Notes under the pieces: model-generated | Told to the model about the DNA's origin: nothing | What the model saw: the letters and a program-made list of their open reading frames with translations, nothing else | Databases searched by the model: none | Source of the DNA: Onthophagus taurus | Taxonomy: Eukaryota > Arthropoda > Insecta > Coleoptera > Scarabaeidae | DNA length: 64,000 nt | Reading direction: 5' to 3' | NCBI RefSeq assembly: GCF_036711975.1 | Contig: NC_091972.1 | Coordinates: 29,021,001-29,085,000, forward strand | Shown here: piece after piece, positions 56,561 through 64,000 of the stretch | Numbering within the stretch: the first letter of the stretch is position 1 | Layout: the number at the start of each line of letters is the position of its first letter | Made by a program: the position numbers and the translations under genes

Positions 56561-59403
56561 TGACTCATCGAAGACCGAGAGTACCGCAATCGCTTGAGTT
56601 GGCTTATTGGAACGCCAACGGCCTTGTCTGTAAACAGAATGAACTTCGCGAGTTCGCCGAAAGGTACGACCTTGACGCGATACTCATTTGCGAAACCCAT
56701 CTGCGAGCGGGCGACAGGCCACGGCTGCCCAATTATCGCTTCTATCGAAACGATAGAGTTGGAGCAAGAGGCGGCGGGACAGCCATCTTTATAAGAACCA
56801 GTTTGGATCATTACGAAGATCTGACTCCCCCTCTTCAACATCTCGAAGCTACTACGATTGTGGTACGAACACTATCGGGGTGCGTCCGCTTGGTCGCCGC
56901 CTACAATCCGCCGAATCGGCGGTTGTTGGAAGACGATCTAACGGGTGTCTTGGATACGGACAAAGGCGTGGTTATCGCCGGCGACCTAAACGCTAAGCAC
57001 CCATCGTGGAACAGTCGGATCGCAAACGCGAACGGTAAAATACTGCGGAGTTTTACCGACGAGACGGGCATTGTCACCGATGCCCCCGCCGACCACACGT
57101 ATTACCCGTCGAACGAAGGGCAACGATCTGACGTTTTGGACGTGGTTGTAATTAAAGATGTCCGACTAGTTCATAGAGTTACCACGCTCAACGAACTTAG
57201 TTCCGATCATCTCCCTGTGCTGCTGCAGCTAGGAGACGTCCCGGACGTTCGCGTCCCGGTTGAACGTTCCACTGTATCGTGGCCGGCTTTTAGCGACCAC
57301 TTGCACCACAATATGGGACAAATACGACCGATCCACAACGCTCAGGAACTGGATGAGGCTGTTGAACGACTCACGGTCGCAATCGAGGATTCTCTTCGAT
57401 ACGCGACCAACACGATTCCCGTAAAGGACCATCGATGGGTGCTTCCGGCGCACATCAGGGAACTTATGCGGGAGCGTGATCGCGTCAGGCGGACTTATCA
57501 GCGCAATTGGGATCCCGATCTCAAGCGTCGCTATAACCGTCTGCGCGGTGATGTGAGAAGGGAGCTCGCGGAGTTCCGATACGCGTCTTTCGACGCCAAA
57601 CTCGACGCCCTGAACACCGAAGACGATCACTCCTGTTGGAAGATGGTCAAGGTGCTGAAGGGGAACACGACGCGCATGCCGCCCATTCACGGTGAAACCG
57701 GAATGGCTTTCACTCTCGAAGAGAAAGCAAAGGCTCATGCCGATAACTTCGAAAACCAGTGCAGCCCGCTATGCGACGATGACGAAGATGAAGATTTCAT
57801 CGATCGAGTCGAACGCGTAGTGAGTAGGTGGCTGGCCGTAGAAGATCGTCGGCATATCGAGCACGCTTCTCCGACCGAGGTGAAAGAGGCAATCGCGAGA
57901 TGTAAGTCGAAGAAGGCATCGGGACCGGACGGGATAGGAAACGCTGCTTTAAAGGCCATGCCTTTAAAAGCGGTCGTTTCGCTGACGGGAATCATCAATG
58001 CGGCGTTCCGGCTGCGGCATTTCCCTACCAAGTGGAAATGCGCGGACGTCGTCGTGTTGCCGAAACCCGGGGCGAACCTAACGTTCCCGCAAAGCTACAG
58101 GCCCATCAGTTTGCTTTCTTGTCTCGGCAAGGTATGCGAGAGGATCGTCCAGACGAGGCTACAAAGATCAGTTCAAGATCTTAAGCTCATTCAGGACGAA
58201 CAGTTTGGTTTCCGACCCAAACATTCGACCGTACACCAGGTACTGCGACTTGTCGAATACATAACCGAAGGCTTTAATCGAAAGCAAAGCACTTGTGCGG
58301 CGCTTTTCGATGTTGCCAAGGCATTCGACAAAGTATGGCATGAAGGACTTTTGTTCAAAATGCTAGAAGCGGGCGTGCCCCTGGCGTTGGTTCAATTGAT
58401 TGCGTCCTATCTTGGCGGTAGGAAGGCGCGCATCAAATTGAACGGTACGCGTTCGACAGAGCGAATCCTAACTGCTGGCGTCCCTCAGGGGTCGTTGCTT
58501 TCACCGATACTCTTTTGTATCTTTGTTAGCGACCTACCCCGGTGCGAGGGCACTCAGTTAGCGATGTACGCCGACGATGTATGCATCTACAGCAGATCTT
58601 GGTCCCCCGAGATCGCCGCTCGTAGACTGCAGACAGCATCGGATCAGCTGCAAGACTACTTCGCAAAGTGGCGGGTCAAAATCAACGCTGATAAAAGTAC
58701 CGCAGTACTCTTTACTCGGCGTAGACAGAGACCCCCCGATGCGTTGGTACTGCGAGGGAACGAGCTTCCCTGGCATTCCGAAACCAGGTATTTGGGTGTC
58801 ATTCTGGACTCTAAACTAACTTGGAAAAGTCACATCGAGGCCATGGCGAACCGGGCGAAGGTAGCTCTGGTCAATCTGTACGCTCTGATAAATCGCCGAA
58901 GTAAGTTGGATCCTCTCCGGAAGATTCGACTCTACAAAGCGGTTATCAGACCTGCGATGACATACGCTTCTTCAGTCTGGGGTTACGCCGCGCACTCGCA
59001 CGTGCAAAAACTCCAAGTGGTTCAGAACAAGGTCCTAAGGATGGCATTCGATGCTCCTTGGTTTGTCAGTAATGCGACACTGCACAATGATTCCCAGATG
59101 GTGACCATCGAGGAATTCATTCGGAACAAAGCCAGTACCGAGTTTACGCGGCTCGAAGACCACCCAAATCCCCTCCTAGCGGGATTAACGGATTACGACG
59201 TTGAACACCTTCGCCATAAACGGCCAAGGCTGCTTCTCGTCTGACGATCCGGGAACCCGACTGTCCTTTCCAAATCCACTTCCGATATCGCTAATTTAGC
59301 GAATATTAACTAATATATTTTCCGTCTGTTTTAGATCCGATGAAGAGGGTTAAGGAAGATTCCAGGAACCTCAAGAGGCCCGTCAAGTTCACCGTTCACC
59401 GTT
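54853..59403 (+). mobile_element. Jockey-clade LINE array, terminal segment with 3' end (copy D3)
   Basis: ORF1 from the repeat region, complete ORF2, the 3' UTR and two GTTCACC repeats. It ends at the same host position as copy A in unit 1: CATTTTTATAACACTGC follows at 59404. So the right edge of the array derives from the same H2B-promoter insertion as copy A, though unit 1 holds only the last 285 bp of its ORF1. Confidence 0.9.
56557..59244 (+). CDS. LINE ORF2 endonuclease-RT (copy D3)
   Basis: An intact 895-residue frame, preceded by the ORF1 stop overlap (ATGA). All endonuclease and RT catalytic motifs are present (ICETHL, GDLNAKHPSWNS, SSDHLPVLL, FDVAKAFDKVWH, MYADD). Rare differences include EEKAKAHADN for EEKAEAHADN and VSRWLAVED for VSRRLAVED; the second changes a conserved Arg between endonuclease and RT and its effect is unknown. 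The longest near-complete LINE here is D3 (ORF1 part plus ORF2). Confidence 0.92.
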   Translation: MMTHRRPRVPQSLELAYWNANGLVCKQNELREFAERYDLDAILICETHLRAGDRPRLPNYRFYRNDRVGARGGGTAIFIRTSLDHYEDLTPPLQHLEATTIVVRTLSGCVRLVAAYNPPNRRLLEDDLTGVLDTDKGVVIAGDLNAKHPSWNSRIANANGKILRSFTDETGIVTDAPADHTYYPSNEGQRSDVLDVVVIKDVRLVHRVTTLNELSSDHLPVLLQLGDVPDVRVPVERSTVSWPAFSDHLHHNMGQIRPIHNAQELDEAVERLTVAIEDSLRYATNTIPVKDHRWVLPAHIRELMRERDRVRRTYQRNWDPDLKRRYNRLRGDVRRELAEFRYASFDAKLDALNTEDDHSCWKMVKVLKGNTTRMPPIHGETGMAFTLEEKAKAHADNFENQCSPLCDDDEDEDFIDRVERVVSRWLAVEDRRHIEHASPTEVKEAIARCKSKKASGPDGIGNAALKAMPLKAVVSLTGIINAAFRLRHFPTKWKCADVVVLPKPGANLTFPQSYRPISLLSCLGKVCERIVQTRLQRSVQDLKLIQDEQFGFRPKHSTVHQVLRLVEYITEGFNRKQSTCAALFDVAKAFDKVWHEGLLFKMLEAGVPLALVQLIASYLGGRKARIKLNGTRSTERILTAGVPQGSLLSPILFCIFVSDLPRCEGTQLAMYADDVCIYSRSWSPEIAARRLQTASDQLQDYFAKWRVKINADKSTAVLFTRRRQRPPDALVLRGNELPWHSETRYLGVILDSKLTWKSHIEAMANRAKVALVNLYALINRRSKLDPLRKIRLYKAVIRPAMTYASSVWGYAAHSHVQKLQVVQNKVLRMAFDAPWFVSNATLHNDSQMVTIEEFIRNKASTEFTRLEDHPNPLLAGLTDYDVEHLRHKRPRLLLV

Positions 59404-59505
59404 CATTTTTATAACACTGCATATGTACGTCGTCATTACTGTCGAAGTTGCTGTCGAAAATCTTGTCACCGATAAGTTTTACTAACTAATAAACGAACAA
59501 CAACA

Positions 59506-59877
59506 ATGCCACCGAAAACTAGTGGGAAAGCAGCCAAAAAGGCGGGTAAAGCGCAGAAAAATATATCGAAAACCGATAAGAAGAAGAAACGCAAGAGAAA
59601 GGAAAGCTACGCTATTTACATTTACAAGGTATTGAAACAAGTTCATCCCGATACCGGTATTTCGAGCAAAGCTATGAGTATAATGAACAGTTTTGTGAAC
59701 GATATCTTCGAGAGGATAGCCGCTGAAGCATCCCGTTTGGCTCATTACAACAAAAGATCAACGATCACCAGTCGAGAAATCCAGACTGCCGTCAGACTTC
59801 TGTTACCTGGAGAATTGGCAAAGCACGCTGTAAGCGAAGGCACCAAGGCTGTTACTAAGTACACAAGTTCCAAATAA
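59506..59877 (+). CDS. Histone H2B, unit 2
   Basis: Identical to 10117-10488 and intact. The 5' leader back to CATTTTTATAACACTGC (59404) is kept, but everything upstream is LINE. The CCAAT box and the first TATA-like box are absent from this unit, leaving only the TTTTTATAA word beside the LINE tail as a possible core promoter. Expression therefore depends on that word or on LINE-derived activity. Confidence 0.96.
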   Translation: MPPKTSGKAAKKAGKAQKNISKTDKKKKRKRKESYAIYIYKVLKQVHPDTGISSKAMSIMNSFVNDIFERIAAEASRLAHYNKRSTITSREIQTAVRLLLPGELAKHAVSEGTKAVTKYTSSK

Positions 59878-59917
59878 ATGGCGATATAAACGTCCCCCTC
59901 CCTACCAAACAACGACC

Positions 59918-59933
59918 GGTTCTTTTCAGAACC
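59918..59933 (+). terminator. Histone 3' stem-loop of H2B, unit 2
   Basis: GGTTCTTTTCAGAACC, 41 nt past the stop. Confidence 0.9.
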
Positions 59934-60173
59934 AAAAATTAGTATCTGAATAAAGAATATTATCGCAATTTACAATATTTTTAAGTTAATAGTAGGTAAT
60001 ATACATATGTAAGTGCGATCCTTGTAAGTTGTATATAAGTTGTCGAGATCGTTAATTTGTTTGATAATATCCTCCTCATAAAGGTTGATAATATAAGTAC
60101 GAAGACTTTCACGGCCGGTATTAATTAAACTAGAACCTTTCGAGTAAAGATGTGCTTCTTTTGAAAAGATGTT

Positions 60174-63100
60174 TGTTACCGGAGATGGGAGGGACAGGAA
60201 ACACGTGATGGAGTCAAACTCTCAACAACACTTAACAGGGTTTTTTATTTAAAATATTTTTTCACAAGATTAGTAGTAACGATATTTGTAATATAATATC
60301 CTCTGAGTCGAACGGCCTTCCTGTTTATCCCAGCTTGATGAATTCCAACCAATGGGGTGCGTCCGACCATTCGGCGCGGTCTTCCCAGTGTTCGAAGGGA
60401 CGGTAACCATCCCCTCAACAACCCCCGACAACCCTCAAGAGCCCATCAGTTTGCTTTCTTGTCTCGGCAAGGTATGTGAGAGGGTCGTCCAGACGAGGCT
60501 ACAAAGATCCGTTCAAGATCTTAACCTCATTCAGGACGAACAGTTTGGTTTCCGACCCAAACATTCGACCGTACACCAAGTACTGCGACTTGTCGAACAC
60601 ATAACCGATGGCTTCAATCGAAATCAAAGCACTTGTGCTGTGTTTTTCGACGTTGCCAAAGCGTTCGACAGATTATGGCATGAAGGACTTTTGTTCAAAA
60701 TGCTAGAAGCGGGCGTGCCCCTGGCGTTAGTTCAATTGATCGCGTCCTACCTTGACGATAGGAAGGCGCGCATCAAATTGAAAGGTACGCGTTCGAGAGA
60801 GCAAATCCTAACTGCAGGCGTCCCTCAGGGATCGTTGCTTTCACCGATACCCTTTTGTATCTTTGTGAGCGACCTACCCCGTTCTGAGGGCACTCAGTTA
60901 GCGATGTACGCCGACGATGTGCTAGACTACTTCGCAAAGTGGCGGGTCAAAATCAACGCTGATAAAAGTACCGCAGTACTTTTTACTTGGCGTAGAAAGA
61001 GACCCCCCGATGCGATGGTACTGCAAGGGGACGAGCTCCCCTGGCGTTCTGAAGCCAAGTATTTGGGTGTCATTCTGAACTCTAAACTAACTTGGAAAAG
61101 TCACATCGAGTCGATGGCGAACCGGGCGAAAGCAGCTCTGGTCAATAAATCGCCGAAGTAAGTTAGATCCTCTACGGAAGATTCGACTCTACAAAGCGGT
61201 TATCAGACCTACGATGACTTACGCCTCTTCCGTCTGGGGTTACGCCGCGCACTCGCACGTGCAAACACTCCAAGTTGTTCAGAACAAGGTCCTAAGGATG
61301 GCATTTGATGCACCTTGGTTTGTCAGTAATGCGACACTGCACAATGATTCCCAGATGGTGACCATCGAGGAGTTCATTCGTGACAAGGCCAGTACCGAGT
61401 TTACACGGCTCGAAAACCACCCCAATCCCCTCCTAGCGGGATTAACGGATTACCACGTTGAACACCTTCGCCACAAACGGCCAAGGCTGCTTCTCGTCTG
61501 GCGATCCAGGAGTCCGACTGTCCTTCCCAATTCCACTTCCGATGTCAATATTAATTAGTGAAAATTTTGTAATATATTTTCCGTTTGTTTTAGGTCCGAT
61601 GAAGAGGGTTAGGGAAGAAATTCCAGGTACCTCAAGAGGCCCGTCATGTTCACCGTTCACCCTCAAGAGGCCGCGCCGGGTTGTCGGGCTCGTTGTCGGC
61701 GTGGGAGGTGCCGAACGAAGATCGTTCACGTGGACCTTGGTGGCTTCCGCGGTGTTGAACCGTCTAACCCAATAAGTGTTGGTTTCGGCGGTACTGATAA
61801 TGATGTGAGGTCCGTTCCAACGTGAATTGAATTCGTGGAGGAACCTCTCCTGCGTTCCGTTGCCGGTATCTATGCTCGTTCATATGGGCGCGTCGTATTC
61901 GTTCTTGTCTTCTATCTTCTCCGTTAGGGGCTTGGTTGGGTGCGGGATCTTCGGCGAACCATTCTCTAGGTTTACGGAGTCGGAGTGCATTTTCCAGGTT
62001 TACGGAGCTCGTAACCCAATAGCATAAGAGCCGGTGTTTGTTTCGTTGCGGCATCCCTTCGAGAACGGATGTTGAATAGAGCGGTTTGCAGGTGTTTGTC
62101 CCAATTATTACGTATATGACGTAGGCATTTTTTTAAGTCCTGTTTTCGTCGTTCTGTCGGGTTGGCTTGGGGGTGGTATATCGGCGTAGTCCATTGAAGA
62201 CATCCCCACCGTCGGAGTGCAGCATCCCATTCGATGGATATGAATTGTAAGCCGTTGTCGGAAAGGATAGCCCTGGGGTATCCGAATCGTGGGAATACTT
62301 CTATGTCCATTACACGGATGACGTCTGCGGTGTCCGTCCTTTGGATGGGGAACGCCTCCACCCAGCGACTGAACAAGTCTGTGATAACCAGTATGTGGCG
62401 GTTACCAGTAGTGGTAGCATTATATGGTCCCATTAGATCCACCGCAATCACATCCCAGGGTATTGTGGGCTCATGTGGCCGAAGAGGCACACGCCCAACA
62501 GGTGCGTACGTGTTACGAACATCGTCGTCCACGTTTAGCCAGTGACGTGCTATGGCTCGTGCAGTTTCTTCCGCTCCTGGGTGAATCGCGGTACGCGAAT
62601 AACACGTGCTCCTGCATGTCTGTGGGTACGACGAGTCTGTTGCCGTCATCATTTCTTCGCCAAAGCAGGCCGTCAGCAACCACGTATTCCCTTAGGATTT
62701 TTTCTTCGGTCGCGTTCGTAGAGCCGTTAGTATGTATATTATTCCACGCATGGATGAGGTCTTTTGCGTGATGATTCTTTTTCTGGTTTTCTTTAATCAT
62801 GTTGGCCAGGTCCGCCACAGCTATGGCGGCGACGAAAGGTTGTTCTTCTTACGTAGCTGGTACGGTTTTGTTTCCAGGTGGTAACATTCTGTTTATGCCT
62901 CGCCGTTGTCAGTCAGTGTTTGTTGTGCCGGTTCTCTTGACAAGAAATCTGGTAATTCGTTCTTCTCGCCCGATACTTGTTCTATTCCGAAGTTGAATTC
63001 TTGCAATAATAGGGACCATCGTGTGAGTTTGGCATTTTGGTTAGAAAAAGTTTTCAGCCATAGCAAACTACGGCTTTCGGTTCGTAGTGTGAAAGATATC

Positions 63101-64000
63101 TTCTAGATAGGGTCGGACATGTTTCATGCCCCAGACTACAGCCAGGCACTCAAATTCGTTTGCATGGTACTTCTCTTGCGTCGGATTAAGTCGAGCGCTC
63201 GCAAAACCGATGATTTCTCTCTGGTTCTCCTCTTCCTGGTATAAGACCGCTGCGATCCCTTTGGCGCTGGCGTCTGTTTGTAAGACGAATCGTTTTTTGA
63301 AGTTCGGACGATGGAGGTGGAGGGGTTTTTCCAAGTTCCTTTTAATGTTTTGGAATCCTTCTTCGGTTTCGGAGGTTCATTTGAAAGGCTTATTGCCATG
63401 GAGTAAATCTGTCAGGGGTTGAAGAATTTCGGCACATCGGCGTATGAATTATCGTAACCAACCGCAGAGACCCAAGAAGCTTCTCAGTTGTTTCTTTGTG
63501 CTGGGTTGTGTGGAATTATTGATTCCTTCCACGTAACAGTCAAGGGCTCGATACCACCAGGGACGATGCGGTGGCCGACATATTCTATCGTCGTCTTCCC
63601 AAGTTGACACTTTTCTGGTGAGATATGCAAATCGTGGATATGCAATTTTTCGAAAACCAGATGTTGTGAAGTACGTGTTCTTCCCAGCTCTTGCTGTATA
63701 TGATGACATCCGTCGAGGTAGACGAATGCAAACTTCCTGAGATACCCTGGTAGCACTTCCCTCGTTATTACATTCTGGAAGGTGGCCGGCGCATTCTTGA
63801 GGCCAAAACGCATCACCTTAAACTGATATGTTGCCCCGTCTGGTGTGGTGAACTCTGTTAGGTGTTTGGATCCTTTTGCCATCGGGATCTGCCAATATCC
63901 GGATTTCAAATCCAACACGGAGAACACTGTAGCTCTGCTGAGGTCTCGCAGTGCTTCAGATATGATAGGAAGGGCTGATGATTCATCTTTACTTTGCGAA
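60174..64000 (-). mobile_element. Gypsy-family fossil 1, unit 2 copy, cut by the window end
   Basis: The counterpart of 10785-15813 at an offset of 49,389, starting TGTTACC after TGTT at 60170-60173. The left LTR, integrase, RNase H and part of RT are inside the window; the protease end and right LTR lie beyond. It is broken as in unit 1 and nearly identical to it. Confidence 0.85.
60442..61658 (+). mobile_element. LINE fragment nested in Gypsy fossil 1, unit 2 (copy E)
   Basis: The counterpart of 11053-12269 with the same 23-residue gap after YADDV and the same frame shift after ALVN. The ACCCTCAAGAG duplication lies at 60431-60441 and 61659-61669. Confidence 0.88.

Noticed and set aside
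44643-59403. Whole array as an assembly artefact
   Set aside because: Not proven false, but repeats carry different substitutions, the target duplications are clean and both outer edges match real host sequence in unit 1; long reads would settle it.

Overview
The window is animal nuclear DNA, most likely from an insect. It carries the five replication-dependent histone genes in the insect order, with divergent H3-H4 and H2A-H2B pairs. All are intronless, and each gene inspected ends in a histone 3' stem-loop. The spacers are packed with insect-type transposable elements: Jockey-clade LINEs, DUF4817-type mariner-like elements, pogo/Tigger-like elements, a Penelope-like element and Gypsy fossils. 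No species is claimed.

Layout. Two histone repeat units lie head to tail. Unit 1 (about 180-36,400) holds an H1 pseudogene with a pogo-like scrap (834-1425), a mariner-like relic (1442-2790), H3 (-), H4 (+), H2A (-), a Jockey LINE lodged in the H2B core promoter (6881-10014), H2B (+), and a Gypsy fossil with a LINE fragment nested in it (10785-15813). A 20-kb transposon graveyard follows (15.8-33.6 kb), and then the real H1 gene (-, 35345-36133). Unit 2 starts near 38,050 and repeats this order to the window end, where it is cut inside the Gypsy fossil. Equivalent bases lie 37,902 apart from the mariner to H2A. Sequence from about 1,912 to 6,740 looks identical in both units, whereas the left flank (180-1,911) differs at many sites. 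This points to recent homogenisation or duplication with a sharp edge.

The 20-kb block contains, in order: MITE-like inverted repeats; a 49-bp minisatellite beside a retroelement leader; Tigger and LINE scraps; a foldback element; a minus-strand Gypsy fossil split by an apparently intact pogo-like transposon with 640-bp inverted repeats (20610-23990); a mariner-like element split by another Gypsy fossil and flanked by a partial duplication; and a Penelope-like element (GIY-YIG type) split by an RNase H-bearing LINE with clear target-site duplications.

Most unusual is the H2A-H2B intergenic region. In unit 1 one 5'-truncated Jockey-clade LINE sits at the H2B core promoter in the sense direction, and its target duplication is itself TATA-like. 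In unit 2 about 14.8 kb of the same LINE family replaces the shared H2A-H2B promoter. It comprises a short minus copy at the H2A transcription-start region with a 12-15 bp target duplication, a second minus copy at the same site, and an inverted dyad. The dyad leads into a plus-strand array in which a 2,573-bp segment is reiterated, giving two 858-codon open frames that fuse the LINE endonuclease to the LINE gag/zinc-knuckle protein. The family therefore hit the core promoters of both divergent histone genes, each time in the direction of the gene. This is the best candidate here for an undescribed system: a promoter-proximal, histone-associated LINE that amplifies in place.
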